Source: Prosthecobacter dejongeii (GTDB taxonomy: Bacteria; Verrucomicrobiota; Verrucomicrobiia; Verrucomicrobiales; Verrucomicrobiaceae). Taken from it: DNA of 64,000 nucleotides. A model generated the notes under the pieces. That model worked only from the letters and a program-made list of their open reading frames with translations. It did not search any database and was not told the origin of the DNA. Positions within the stretch are counted from its first letter, which is position 1; each line of letters starts with the position of its first letter. The stretch lies in contig NZ_JACHIF010000013.1 of the NCBI RefSeq assembly GCF_014203045.1, positions 1-64,000 of the forward strand, read 5' to 3'. A program made the translations under genes and the position numbers. This document shows, one piece after another, positions 51,932 through 61,773 of this stretch.

Positions 51932-53632
51932 ATGCCTCCTCAAGATCCATCCGATGACTTCAGTCAGCTACCCACGGCGGATGGCGGCTCCCGACAGAAT
52001 GGGCATGCCCAGTCCCAGGCACCCCGTCAGCAAACGCGGATCGGCCCACGTTCCAACCAGCCCGCACCTCAGGCTGCGCCTCCAGAAGAAGCCCCCATTC
52101 CCCTCTCAGACGACTGGCAGGAACTGCTGCAAAATCCCGCAAGCGAATCCACAGACGCAGGCTGGATTAAAAAAGCTTTTCCAACATCCCTTCAGGAAGA
52201 TCTAGATCTCCCTCAGCAGCCGCCCGCACCGCGCCGCACTATCGTTGGCCGCCGCGCCCCTCTTGTCGAAGACTCCCCCCCACCCGTAGAGCTCCCACCA
52301 GAAGTTCCAGTCCCGCCTAGGCGCACCATCGTTGCTAAACGCAGCGAAGAGACACCGCTAGAGACACTCACCCCAGCCGCTCCGGAGCCTCCTTCACAAT
52401 CTAAGGAAATACAGACCGCCAACCCCAAAAAGGAAAGCACAACCAAAACATCTGCCTCAAAAGGCCAGAAAGCAGCCTCAAAATCCGCATCTCTTCCTGA
52501 ATCAATAGGCCTCTCGGAGAACCAAGCACCATCCCATGCGGAGATTCCAAACACTGCGGAGGTCAAAGAGGCGCCCTCAACAACCGAAACCAAAGTTCCT
52601 GAGAAGCTGAGTCCCGTCCGGCAATACTGGGAACGCTGGGGCGGGAAAGCCCTTAGCCTCAGCGTCGCTGTCCATGCGCTCCTCCTACTGAGCGGGGCCT
52701 TGATCGTCGTCAGTCAAGTCGCCGATAAACAGGTGGACTTTCTTCCCGGTGGGGGAACACAGCAAGGAGCCGAAGCCTCTCAGGCCCTTGAGCACAAAAT
52801 CCAGCAGAAAAAAAGCCCCTGGCTCAAGAAGGCCATGCCCGTGAGAAAGATCGCCGCCGTGGGCTCCATCTCAGACATTGTGCTTCCAGACGATGTCCCA
52901 GATCTCCTTGATCTGCCCAAGTCCAAAGACTTTCTTTCTGACAGCAAACTCACCGCAGGCATGGGGCTAGCAGGATCTGGAAACGGTTTTGGCAAAGGCA
53001 TCGGCATGGGAGGAAAGACCGGCCTCGTCTTTCAACCCTTCTCCATGTTCGGCATGCAGATCAAGGCCAAGCGTCTCGGTCTTGTCCTGGATGTCTCCAC
53101 CTCCATGGCCCCCCATCTTCCCCGCGTCATTGAGGAGGTGGATAAAGTAGCCAAAGGCAGCATCGTCATTCTCTACTTCGGCTGTGGACTGGAAGCACCG
53201 CCTCCACAGGGCATTGACGGCGATGAAGTTTACTCCACATCAAGTGTCGAATTTGAAAAATTCTGGCGCCTCGGTGGCGCGACCCTTTTTGAGACGCGCA
53301 AGTTCCGCATTGATCCCAAAAAAGAAATTCAGAGCGAAGCCATCTACCGCATTCTCTCCAAACGCCCCCAGACCTATTTCATTCACAACACCGGTCTCGG
53401 ATATACCTGGTTAGCATTGTTGAATGACAAACTTCGCACAGCCGATGGCATCTACTGGTTCTCCGATTTCCAAGACCGAGTGGACTTCAAACAGGTCACC
53501 ATCGTCCGAGAAAACCTAGAGCGCCGCAAACAACGACTCTATATGCACGCCTACATGCGTGGCTCCGCCTACGACCTCGTCAAAACCCAACTTGTGGATC
53601 CCACGAAAGGCGACGTGAAACTGGAGGAGTGA
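51932..53632 (+). CDS. Pro-rich transmembrane protein with VWA-like domain
   Basis: A 566-residue protein. The first 230 residues are Pro/Ser/Glu-rich and disordered, with a duplicated RRTIV motif (residues 101-105 and 130-134). One membrane helix spans about 239-260 with no signal peptide. The C-terminal domain begins LGLVLDVSTSM, a MIDAS-like DxSxS (387-391), then IEEVDKVAKGSIVILYF, as in von Willebrand factor A domains. The ATG at 51932 is preferred to GTG at 51926. The topology resembles TonB-like linkers plus a VWA domain in the periplasm. Function unknown. Confidence 0.72.
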   Translation: MPPQDPSDDFSQLPTADGGSRQNGHAQSQAPRQQTRIGPRSNQPAPQAAPPEEAPIPLSDDWQELLQNPASESTDAGWIKKAFPTSLQEDLDLPQQPPAPRRTIVGRRAPLVEDSPPPVELPPEVPVPPRRTIVAKRSEETPLETLTPAAPEPPSQSKEIQTANPKKESTTKTSASKGQKAASKSASLPESIGLSENQAPSHAEIPNTAEVKEAPSTTETKVPEKLSPVRQYWERWGGKALSLSVAVHALLLLSGALIVVSQVADKQVDFLPGGGTQQGAEASQALEHKIQQKKSPWLKKAMPVRKIAAVGSISDIVLPDDVPDLLDLPKSKDFLSDSKLTAGMGLAGSGNGFGKGIGMGGKTGLVFQPFSMFGMQIKAKRLGLVLDVSTSMAPHLPRVIEEVDKVAKGSIVILYFGCGLEAPPPQGIDGDEVYSTSSVEFEKFWRLGGATLFETRKFRIDPKKEIQSEAIYRILSKRPQTYFIHNTGLGYTWLALLNDKLRTADGIYWFSDFQDRVDFKQVTIVRENLERRKQRLYMHAYMRGSAYDLVKTQLVDPTKGDVKLEE

Positions 53633-53668
53633 CACTCCCTTCCACAGTGTGCGAAATCATCCGTAGCC

Positions 53669-54877
53669 CTACTTAATCAGGCCCCAATGCTCCGTCAGAG
53701 GCCAATAACAGAAGAGGGCTGAGCCCACGAGATTTCGCTCCGGCACAGAGCCCCAGGAGCGCGAATCACTGCTGCTGTAGCTATTGTCGCCCATGGCAAA
53801 GTATTGCTCTGCGCCGAGGTCAATTTTGGAAATCCCGCCGCCAATGGCACCGGGGTCGGAGTAACCGCGATACCCATCCACAGGGGCTTCATAGGTGCCC
53901 TGCATGACACGCTGGAAACCTGGCTCTTGAGCTTCCACGCCATTGATGAATAGCTTGGGGGACTTCACTTCCAGCTTATCGCCAGGCAGACCTGCCAGGC
54001 GTTTGATGTAATGCTGAGAACCGTGACGAGGGTCAAACGAGGAAGAGTTCTCAATGCCACGAATGTGCTTGGTGGTGAAAACAAAGACTTCACCACGATT
54101 CGGGCTGCGGAAGTGATACGAAAATTTGTCCACGAGAACATGATCCCCGTTTTGAACGATGCCACTGGCCAGCAGTTGCCCTTTCTCCACCTTGATCCCA
54201 CCCTGAATGACCACGCGATACTTCATATCCGGTGTGTCATTTCCCGTGAGCACCGGCTGTGAGCGCAGGTGCTTCGCTAGCTGGAGCTCATTAGTCAGCT
54301 GCGAATAGGGTGCCATGATGTCAATCGTATGCCCATCCTTAAAATGGAGTTTGCAGTAAGGCATGAAAATCAGCCAATACTTATGCTCTGTGACAGGCTC
54401 TTCATCCCGCAAATAACCGCTGTGGTCGGACACCACATGAATTTGCCGACTGCTGGTGAGAAAGGACCCCAAATAGCCTAACAGACCAGGACGCGGATCC
54501 TCCGCCGTTGCCTGCGCGGTGATGCCATTGAGCGTCGGCTGCATGGAACCCGTCGGGATTTGGAACGGCTGCGCAATGTATCCTCGGATGCCTAAAGCAA
54601 TAACGATAGCTACAAAGAAGACCTCTACATTGTCTGCAATCTCGCTAGGGGCCGCTTCAGGCAGGGCTTTTTCGCAGACTTTATTGATCTCCTCATTGAG
54701 TTCTTGGAGGCGTGTTTTATCCCGGGCCTTCATGGCCTGCTCCAGACTGCGGCGCAGTCCACAGATTTCCTCCAGCTTGGCGGCAGGCAACAAATCACGC
54801 TTGTAATCAATGAACCGAGTGACGCCTTTATGCAGCAATTTGGCGTGCTTCAGGTAGCGAGGAGTGAGGAAAAACAT
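53669..54877 (-). CDS. lepB: Signal peptidase I with large insertion
   Basis: A 402-residue membrane protease. Catalytic Ser111 in PTGSMQPTLNG and Lys292 in HYIKRLAGLPGD are present, as is the C-terminal box MGDNSYSSSDSRSWG. A membrane helix precedes the Ser (about 84-100), and an N-terminal helical region of about 80 residues comes before it. Between Ser111 and the next conserved box (GDHVLVDKFSY) lie about 125 extra residues not found in standard enzymes. The ATG at 54877 (MFFLTPRYLK) is chosen because the frame upstream looks non-coding. It removes signal peptides from exported proteins. Confidence 0.9.
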   Translation of the reverse strand: MFFLTPRYLKHAKLLHKGVTRFIDYKRDLLPAAKLEEICGLRRSLEQAMKARDKTRLQELNEEINKVCEKALPEAAPSEIADNVEVFFVAIVIALGIRGYIAQPFQIPTGSMQPTLNGITAQATAEDPRPGLLGYLGSFLTSSRQIHVVSDHSGYLRDEEPVTEHKYWLIFMPYCKLHFKDGHTIDIMAPYSQLTNELQLAKHLRSQPVLTGNDTPDMKYRVVIQGGIKVEKGQLLASGIVQNGDHVLVDKFSYHFRSPNRGEVFVFTTKHIRGIENSSSFDPRHGSQHYIKRLAGLPGDKLEVKSPKLFINGVEAQEPGFQRVMQGTYEAPVDGYRGYSDPGAIGGGISKIDLGAEQYFAMGDNSYSSSDSRSWGSVPERNLVGSALFCYWPLTEHWGLIK

Positions 54878-55058
54878 GTGGGCGGATGGTCGGAGACCTG
54901 CTGCTCTCGTCAAGCAGGAGCTGAATCCCTGACCAAGAATGTTGTGTTTACGCTCAAAATCCGTCTCGAAAGCGTAATTTAGTAAACATCGCTCTTGCCA
55001 AACCCTTAGGCTTTGGATTCTCCTTACAGTCAGCTCAGAACACCCCCAAAAACACTGG

Positions 55059-57266
55059 ATGGCGGAACGATACAAGATCTATGACAAACTCGGCGCCGGT
55101 GGCGTGGGGGCCGTGTTCCGCGCTTACGACAACGAGCTCAAGCGCTGGGTCGCCATCAAGCGTCTCATCTCGGCCAATGATGCCAGTGGTGATACGGGTC
55201 TAGCGGCAGAACTGCGCCGTGAGGCAGACGCACTCGCGTCCCTGCGCAATCCAAACATCGTCACCATCTTTGACGTGGCTAGCGATGCTGAGGGCTTATT
55301 CATGGTGATGGAGTTGCTGGAAGGGGAGGATTTGGCAGATGTCGTCGCCCGCGGTCCCCTTCACTACGATGATTTTAAAGAACTGGCGTCCCAAACGCTG
55401 GAAGGCCTGTTGGCGGCCCATCAGCGGCACATCCTGCACCGGGATATCAAGCCCGAAAACATCAAGGTGGAGCGCCTCCCTGGGGGCCGCATGCAGTCCA
55501 AGATCATTGACTTTGGATTAGCCCGTGAAGGCATGCGGGCGCGCAAGCAGACTGAAGATCAGGAAGGCACGGTGATGGGCTCCATTTTCTACATGGCGCC
55601 TGAACAACTCACCCGCGCCCCAGTGGATGTCCGCACGGATCTTTACTCCCTCGGTTGCGTATTTTATGAGGCTCTTTCGGGTCGTAAAGCCTTTGATGGG
55701 GAATCGTTGAACATCGTGATTGATAAGCATATCAACCACGACATCATCCCTCTGAATCTCGTGGCACCGCATGTTCCGCCTTGGCTTGGAGCCTGGGTGC
55801 TGCGGCTGATGGCGTTGAATCCGGAAGATCGCCCCACGGGCGCCCAGCAAGCCATCGAAGAATTCCGCGCTTGGGAAAAAATGTCTGCGGCACCGCCGAT
55901 GATGCCCTGGATGCCGCCAAATTACGGCCAACAGTCCGGTGCCTACACGCAGCCCATGTACCCAGGGGCTGTCACTACCAGCACCATTCCCGTCCAACCT
56001 GGCTACTATCAACAACCGCCCGCTGAGATGTATGCACAGCCGGTTTTGGAGGTGATCCCAGATGCTGAGCCGATCATGGAAATGGCGGCTTATACCACCC
56101 CTATTTCCCGGCCGAGTCCTGCGACAGGTCGCCCCCCCATCGGTCGCCGGACGGTTCCAGTCAGCAAGTCTCCCTCAGCGAGGCTGCATTCCTCACCTTC
56201 GCAGAAACTGTCAGAACCCGCTGCATCCAAAGGCAAACTTTTCGCCATCATTGGGGCCGGTGTCGCCTTGGTGCTGGTTTCGGGTTGGTTTTTCTTTAGT
56301 GGCAAAAAAGATCCTGCCAGTGGAGGATCTGCGTCTCCGACCATTCTTGCCACAGGACCTGCTGCAGTCACCTATCAGTTGCCACAGGATCGTCTGTTTC
56401 CACCAGTGGATCGCGATATTTGTCTGCATTGGGTCGCGGGTGTCGGTGGTACAGGGAAAGATGGTAAACTGGCCGGGCCCGATGGGGTGGTGGTGGAATG
56501 GCATGATATCGCCCCCTTGGCCAATGACAATCTGGCCAGAGCCTACAACAAGAATGCAGACTACTCGCCGAAACGTAGCTTCTGGCCCACGCCTAAGGAC
56601 GGTATCATTGGTGCCAAACCGAATCGTAGCGTGCTAGATTTCCGTCCACGGGAAGGTCGGCCTATTGCGCTTTCCATGACCGACGCTGCTGGAGAAGCTG
56701 GGAAATTTCCCTTTGGGGACGTTGCTCCTAAAGGCGAACGTGGTTTGACCTTAGCGGTTGTGTTTCAGGTCGATCCCTCACGGCTGCCGATGCGCATCTT
56801 AACCTTGTCCAATGACAAAGGCGCAACTGTCATCCTGCGAGTGGATCAATCCAAAAAAATCATCGCTGAATTTCGCAATGGCAGTTCCAGCAGCACCATC
56901 ACGAGCAACACGGCAGACCCAACGTTGGCTTCGACGGTGCTGCTGACTTGGCAGGCCAGCACGGGAGCCACGGAACTGCGCGCTAAAGATGCGCCTGGTA
57001 AAACCTTCCGTGGAACAGGAAAAACCACGCCCCCTTCAGCCCCCCTTTCACGGCTGCAAGTGGGTAAAGTCGTGGATGCCAACCAGGATAATGCTCCTGC
57101 AGAAGAGCAATACTCGGGTTACTTGGCGGAAATCGTCATGTATTCTTCTTTTCTCAAGCTCGATCAGGTCCAGTTGCTCGAATCCAAGGTGTTGCGTGAT
57201 CACTATATCCAGGGACCGCCGACCACGCCAGTGCCCGCCCCTGCTCCTTCAGTTCCTAACAAGTAG
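55059..57266 (+). CDS. Ser/Thr protein kinase with extracytoplasmic ConA-like region
   Basis: A 735-residue Hanks-type kinase. Gly-loop LGAGGVGAVF, Lys34, HRDIKPEN with Asp129 and DFG with Asp151 are intact, as are the APE-like MAPEQ and activation segment. A Pro/Gln-rich linker (about 275-390) leads to one membrane helix (393-414). The external C-terminus (about 430-720) is beta-rich with LamG-like features (KVVDANQDNAPAEEQYSGYLAEIVMY segment). This layout suggests an external signal controlling phosphorylation in the cytoplasm. The linker contains a RRTV-type motif similar to the repeat in the VWA-like protein. Confidence 0.9.
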   Translation: MAERYKIYDKLGAGGVGAVFRAYDNELKRWVAIKRLISANDASGDTGLAAELRREADALASLRNPNIVTIFDVASDAEGLFMVMELLEGEDLADVVARGPLHYDDFKELASQTLEGLLAAHQRHILHRDIKPENIKVERLPGGRMQSKIIDFGLAREGMRARKQTEDQEGTVMGSIFYMAPEQLTRAPVDVRTDLYSLGCVFYEALSGRKAFDGESLNIVIDKHINHDIIPLNLVAPHVPPWLGAWVLRLMALNPEDRPTGAQQAIEEFRAWEKMSAAPPMMPWMPPNYGQQSGAYTQPMYPGAVTTSTIPVQPGYYQQPPAEMYAQPVLEVIPDAEPIMEMAAYTTPISRPSPATGRPPIGRRTVPVSKSPSARLHSSPSQKLSEPAASKGKLFAIIGAGVALVLVSGWFFFSGKKDPASGGSASPTILATGPAAVTYQLPQDRLFPPVDRDICLHWVAGVGGTGKDGKLAGPDGVVVEWHDIAPLANDNLARAYNKNADYSPKRSFWPTPKDGIIGAKPNRSVLDFRPREGRPIALSMTDAAGEAGKFPFGDVAPKGERGLTLAVVFQVDPSRLPMRILTLSNDKGATVILRVDQSKKIIAEFRNGSSSSTITSNTADPTLASTVLLTWQASTGATELRAKDAPGKTFRGTGKTTPPSAPLSRLQVGKVVDANQDNAPAEEQYSGYLAEIVMYSSFLKLDQVQLLESKVLRDHYIQGPPTTPVPAPAPSVPNK

Positions 57267-57354
57267 TCCCCAGCTTCAAAGCGGTTGCGGCTGAGTCCAT
57301 TTGCGGCTTTCTTACACTTGAATTTTCTTACCAGACCACGCCGTCTCATTGCTC

Positions 57355-58179
57355 ATGAACCGATCCTCCCTCCCTTGTCTGTTTGTCGTCACTGCGGTGA
57401 CTGCTTTGGCCTCTATCAGCCCTGCTTCTGCCCAAGGAGCCAGTGCTGGTGTGCAGGAGTTTGATCCGCAGGCTTTCCCTGGTCAGGTGGTCGAAGACGT
57501 AGTCGTGCCAGTCCCGAGCGAAGTTTTCTCAGTTCTCGATAAATTGGGCGAGCCTAACTGGCGCCAGGAAATCCGCACGGTGAACCTCCCCAAGACTCCT
57601 GACCGTACGAAGCTCTCACTCCTTTTCGGCCTAGTCGTCGCAGAAGGTTTTGTGGCCGTGCAGGCTGAAGATAAAGAAGCCGTCAAAGACATTGGCCGTG
57701 AGGTCATAGACCTCGCCACCGCCCTAGGACTCATCAAGTCCGTTCGTCCCCACGCGCAAGCGATTCTAGACGCCGCAGATAAGAGCGACTGGGCCAGCAT
57801 TCGCAAAGAATTCGACCAGACTCAAAAAACGGTTCGCGACTCCATGGAACAAATGAAGGACGCTGACCTTTCCCAGTGCGTGAGCATGGGCGGTTGGCTG
57901 CGTGGTACCGCCTCAGTTACCTCCGTCATCGGCAAAAGCTTTTCAGCGGACCGTGCTGAACTGCTGAATCAACCCATGTTGGTCGAGCATTTCATTGCTT
58001 CTATCAGCAAAATGTCCAAGGACAAAAAAGACCACCCCAATGTGGCCGATATTTCCAAGGGGCTGAAAGACATCCTGGCCAAAATGGAAGGTGCCGTGGA
58101 TGGCTTCACGAAAGAAGGCGTGCGTGAAATTGGCAAGACCTGCGACAGCTTGCTGACCGATATCCAGGCAGCCAAGTAA
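57355..58179 (+). CDS. Exported helical protein of unknown function
   Basis: A 274-residue protein with a signal peptide cleaved near ASAQ (MNRSSLPCLFVVTAVTALA at its start). The mature part is mostly helical and charged. I recognise no motif. It sits after the kinase gene and before another secreted protein and may belong to the same unit. The ATG at 57355 is preferred to a TTG at 57349. Confidence 0.65.
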   Translation: MNRSSLPCLFVVTAVTALASISPASAQGASAGVQEFDPQAFPGQVVEDVVVPVPSEVFSVLDKLGEPNWRQEIRTVNLPKTPDRTKLSLLFGLVVAEGFVAVQAEDKEAVKDIGREVIDLATALGLIKSVRPHAQAILDAADKSDWASIRKEFDQTQKTVRDSMEQMKDADLSQCVSMGGWLRGTASVTSVIGKSFSADRAELLNQPMLVEHFIASISKMSKDKKDHPNVADISKGLKDILAKMEGAVDGFTKEGVREIGKTCDSLLTDIQAAK

Positions 58180-58217
58180 GGTAGGTATCTCCGCGAAACC
58201 TCTCACCGGACTCGTCC

Positions 58218-58673
58218 ATGCATTTTCTCTCCATTCGCCATCTCCAACGCACGGCCGCTGCCTCTGTGGCAGCGCTGTTGCTCACTAGCGCACCTCTTAG
58301 CCACGCCACCATTGACGATGCCCACAGCTTCGCCATGGAAGCCGCTGTTCCTTTTGTGGAACAAGGTTTCATCGTCCGTGAAGATTACTGGAACGGTGAA
58401 GTGAAAAGCGGCCAAAAGCTGATGGTCCGCCACCAAATGTTCAAAGGCAATGAATATGCCTTTTGGTTAGGCACCGCCAGTGAAGAAGTGGCTTTTGAAC
58501 TCAAGGTGCTCGACGAAAAAGGCAAAGAGATCGAACTCGACTTCAAGAATCAAGGCATGTTTGCCACAGTTCGGGTCAATCCACCCAAAACTGGCACCTA
58601 CAGCGTCGTCTTTTCTTTGACCTCGAAAAAGGAAAAGGGACTCTACTGGGCCCTGGCTTACGGATACCGTTAA
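58218..58673 (+). CDS. Exported beta-rich protein of unknown function
   Basis: A 151-residue protein with a signal peptide (cleaved near LSHA). The mature part is beta-rich (GNEYAFWLGTASEEVAFELKV, KTGTYSVVFSLTSKKEKG), like a small extracellular sandwich domain. No named family. It lies close to the previous exported gene in the same direction. Confidence 0.62.
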   Translation: MHFLSIRHLQRTAAASVAALLLTSAPLSHATIDDAHSFAMEAAVPFVEQGFIVREDYWNGEVKSGQKLMVRHQMFKGNEYAFWLGTASEEVAFELKVLDEKGKEIELDFKNQGMFATVRVNPPKTGTYSVVFSLTSKKEKGLYWALAYGYR

Positions 58674-58703
58674 TTTTCAGTTCGTTCAAAGCTCAGCATT
58701 CAC

Positions 58704-58952
58704 ATGACCATGAATAATCCTTACGAGAGCCCATCTACTGACGTTTCGACCACCACTCGGACGACTTTGACTGACATTGATATTCCTTTCGGTCGCCTTA
58801 TTATGATCATGCTGAAGACCATGCTGGCCTCGATCCCCGCCGTCATCGTGATGTATATCATCATGTTTGCCATCTTCCTTGTGATCGCCCTGCTCTTTGG
58901 GGGCGTAGGAGCTTTAATGGGTGGCTTCAACCCTGGAGCACTGGGTAAATAG
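58704..58952 (+). CDS. Small membrane protein of unknown function
   Basis: An 82-residue protein: a hydrophilic N-terminus (MTMNNPYESPSTD) followed by two closely spaced hydrophobic helices and a Gly-rich tail. The NPYESPS motif is common at the start of small membrane proteins in this phylum. No function can be assigned. It ends about 60 bases before phoH. Confidence 0.62.
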   Translation: MTMNNPYESPSTDVSTTTRTTLTDIDIPFGRLIMIMLKTMLASIPAVIVMYIIMFAIFLVIALLFGGVGALMGGFNPGALGK

Positions 58953-59013
58953 GCCTGCGCGTTTAAAACGCAGACCCACCAGGGCTTCGACTTCCCTTTT
59001 TCCAACCTGCTTC

Positions 59014-59973
59014 ATGCCCGTCGAAACCCTCACTTATGAGTCGCCCCAGTTTCTACAAAAACTGATCGGTCACGACCTCTCTGGCCTGCGAATCATCGCA
59101 GATACACTCCATGTCCAAATCACCAGCCGGGATGGCTGGGTCCGCATTGAAGCGGAAGAGCCAGCCATCGCAGCAGTCAAAGAAGTCTTTGGGCAGTTGG
59201 AGCGTATTCGCCGTCAAGGAGGCGAGGTCACGCCTACTATGCTACGCCTCGTTACGGAGAGCGTGATGACAGAGCACGACAGTGCGCCAGCAGATGCCAT
59301 CATGAATCTGCGGCTGCAAGGCTCTAGCCGGAAGCCCCCAGTTTTAGTGAAAACGCGGGGTCAGATTGCCTATGTGCAAGCCATGCGCGAGCATGAAGTG
59401 GTCTTTGGAATTGGGCCTGCGGGCACGGGTAAAACCTACCTCGCCATGGCGCAAGGTCTGCATCTACTGAGGGAGAAAGTGGTACAGCGTTTGGTTTTAA
59501 CTCGCCCAGCCGTGGAAGCAGGCGAAGCGCTGGGCTTTCTTCCAGGGGATCTCAAAGAAAAAATCTTCCCCTACCTTCGCCCTCTATACGATGCGCTTTA
59601 CGACATGCTGGACCCGGATGAAGCCGAACGCATGATTGAACGAGGAGCCATCGAAATCGCCCCCCTGGCCTACATGCGCGGCCGCACACTGAAAAATGCC
59701 TTCATCATTCTTGATGAGGCCCAAAATACCACCACAGAGCAAATGCTCATGTTTCTGACTCGTCTCGGGGAAGGAGCGCGCTGCGTGATCACGGGAGACC
59801 CCTCTCAAGTAGATTTGCGGCGGCATGTCCGCTCAGGTCTGCGGGAAGCGGTGGAGGTGCTGCAAGACGTACCTGGCGTTAAATTCGTCAGCTTTTTGTC
59901 CAAAGACATCGTTCGCTTACCGGTCGTTCAGCGCATCATCGAGGCTTATGATCAATATCGCGCAAAATCTTAG
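59014..59973 (+). CDS. phoH: PhoH-like ATPase
   Basis: A 319-residue protein. An N-terminal KH-like part is followed by Walker A GPAGTGKTYLAMAQG and Walker B AFIILDEAQNTT, typical of PhoH2/YbeZ proteins. The ATG at 59014 (MPVETLTYE) fits; the longer open frame overlaps the previous gene. It is next to pgpH and ybeY, as in many genomes, where YbeZ-YbeY act in ribosome and RNA quality control. Confidence 0.92.
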   Translation: MPVETLTYESPQFLQKLIGHDLSGLRIIADTLHVQITSRDGWVRIEAEEPAIAAVKEVFGQLERIRRQGGEVTPTMLRLVTESVMTEHDSAPADAIMNLRLQGSSRKPPVLVKTRGQIAYVQAMREHEVVFGIGPAGTGKTYLAMAQGLHLLREKVVQRLVLTRPAVEAGEALGFLPGDLKEKIFPYLRPLYDALYDMLDPDEAERMIERGAIEIAPLAYMRGRTLKNAFIILDEAQNTTTEQMLMFLTRLGEGARCVITGDPSQVDLRRHVRSGLREAVEVLQDVPGVKFVSFLSKDIVRLPVVQRIIEAYDQYRAKS

Positions 59974-60081
59974 GATACCTTAAAATCAATGTTCCTCTGA
60001 ACATATTTTGATAAAAAAGGCTTCTTGTAGGCGACCTTGAGTGTGTTAGCATCACGCTAATACTTCTCGAAAAACCCACTC

Positions 60082-61773
60082 ATGTTTGAATCCATTCGCC
60101 GGGCCAAATTGCAACGAGCTGGGCTTTCCTGTGGGAAGAAGCGCCTGAAGCATCAAGAGGGAGATCTCGTGGATGAGCTGCGGACGCACAAAGCCGCGAC
60201 TATTGCCGTTTATTTGGGCTTCTTCTTCGTGCTGGGTCTGCTGATGAAGATGGGGGCCGCAGTCATCCCAGGTACCGTGACACCCCAGCCGATCGCATAC
60301 ATTTGCATGGCCGCCATCGCTTCCGCCTTGGTGGTGCATTTGAGAGTGGCTTTGACGGAGGATGTCGAAGACAATGCCGAACTGGCCTTGGTGCTCGGCA
60401 CCCTGCTTCTTCAAATGGGCGCGAACGTGGCCATGCTGGATTATGGCAACCAACAGAGCTGGACCGGAGCTCTCCTTGTTGTCGCCATGCCACACGCCTT
60501 TGCCCCGCTGGTGCTTTCGGTTATTTTAGGCCGTAAAATGGGGCTCTTCGCAGCCATTTATTCGACTTTGTTAGGAACGATTGTCTGTGTAGCCGTGAAC
60601 CCGATCACCTACCTTGCCAGTTCTTCACTGATTGGCTTCCTCGTGGTTCTTTTCACCAAACGTGTCAGGCGGAGGAACCGCCTTTTCATGGCCGGGCTTT
60701 ACATTGGTGTCGTAGCCGCAGTATTCTCCCTCATTCTTCATGAAGCGGCTGGCACAGGACTGGGCGGAGTTTCGTTAGGGCGCATTCTCGGCGTTCCTTT
60801 CGCCATTGGTATCATCACGGGCCTGTTGGTGGGCGGCTTACTCCCAGTGATAGAAAGCTTATTTGGTGCCACCACGGAGGTTTCATGGTTAGAACTGGCA
60901 GACTTAAATCACCCTCTGATGAAACGCCTCAGCATTGAGGCACCCGGCACTTATCATCACAGCCTTGTCGTGGCCAATTTGTCCGAAGCAGCCGCTGAAT
61001 CCATCGGTGCCAATGCAGCCATGACTCGAGTCTGCGCTTACTTCCACGACATCGGCAAACTGACCAAGCCAGAATATTTCATTGAGAACATGGACCCTGC
61101 GGAGAATCCGCATGATGATCTTACGGCCCGCATGAGCGCCCTCATTTTGATCGCGCATGTGAAAGATGGTGTGGACTTAGCCATCAAGCATAAGCTCAAT
61201 GTGAGCATCATTGATGTTATCGAGCAGCACCACGGCACCTCTCTAGCCTGGTATTTCTACAAACGCGCGCTCGACCAAAAGGCAGAAATGATCCGCCTCG
61301 TGGAGCAAGGCAAGTCCAAGGAAGATGATGTACCGCAAGTGAGCGAGGAAGTCTTTCGTTATCCAGGTCCCACACCTCAGTTTAAAGAATCTGCCATCAT
61401 CTCCCTGGCTGATGCAGTGGAAAGTGCCTCCCGTGCGCTGGAAAAACCGAATGCCTCCCGTATCGAAGGTCTCGTGGACGAACTTGTCCAGGACCGGATG
61501 AAAGATGGCCAGTTGGATGAATGTGACCTCACCATCGCCGAACTGGCGAGAGTGAAGGCCAGTTTCGTGAAAACTCTGCTCAGCATGATGCATAGCCGCA
61601 TCAAGTATCAGAAAGGCCACGAAGCTCCGACTTCCAACATCATCACGAAAGAGGCGGCAGCCACGGCTCAGATCCATGATGGAATGACTTTAGTGACTGA
61701 AAACCCCTACGCTACGGGTGCCGGTAACGAGAAAAAGCGCTCTGCCCGCAAGCCCCCAGCCTCTGCTGCCTAA
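60082..61773 (+). CDS. pgpH: 7TM-HD (PgpH-like) phosphodiesterase without external domain
   Basis: A 563-residue membrane protein. About seven helices fill residues 45-270, and the HD domain follows: TYHHSLVVANL, then AYFHDIGKLTKPEYF. Homologues hydrolyse cyclic di-AMP or related nucleotides. The extracellular 7TMR-HDED domain that normally precedes the helices is missing. The stop overlaps the ybeY start by one base. Confidence 0.87.
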   Translation: MFESIRRAKLQRAGLSCGKKRLKHQEGDLVDELRTHKAATIAVYLGFFFVLGLLMKMGAAVIPGTVTPQPIAYICMAAIASALVVHLRVALTEDVEDNAELALVLGTLLLQMGANVAMLDYGNQQSWTGALLVVAMPHAFAPLVLSVILGRKMGLFAAIYSTLLGTIVCVAVNPITYLASSSLIGFLVVLFTKRVRRRNRLFMAGLYIGVVAAVFSLILHEAAGTGLGGVSLGRILGVPFAIGIITGLLVGGLLPVIESLFGATTEVSWLELADLNHPLMKRLSIEAPGTYHHSLVVANLSEAAAESIGANAAMTRVCAYFHDIGKLTKPEYFIENMDPAENPHDDLTARMSALILIAHVKDGVDLAIKHKLNVSIIDVIEQHHGTSLAWYFYKRALDQKAEMIRLVEQGKSKEDDVPQVSEEVFRYPGPTPQFKESAIISLADAVESASRALEKPNASRIEGLVDELVQDRMKDGQLDECDLTIAELARVKASFVKTLLSMMHSRIKYQKGHEAPTSNIITKEAAATAQIHDGMTLVTENPYATGAGNEKKRSARKPPASAA

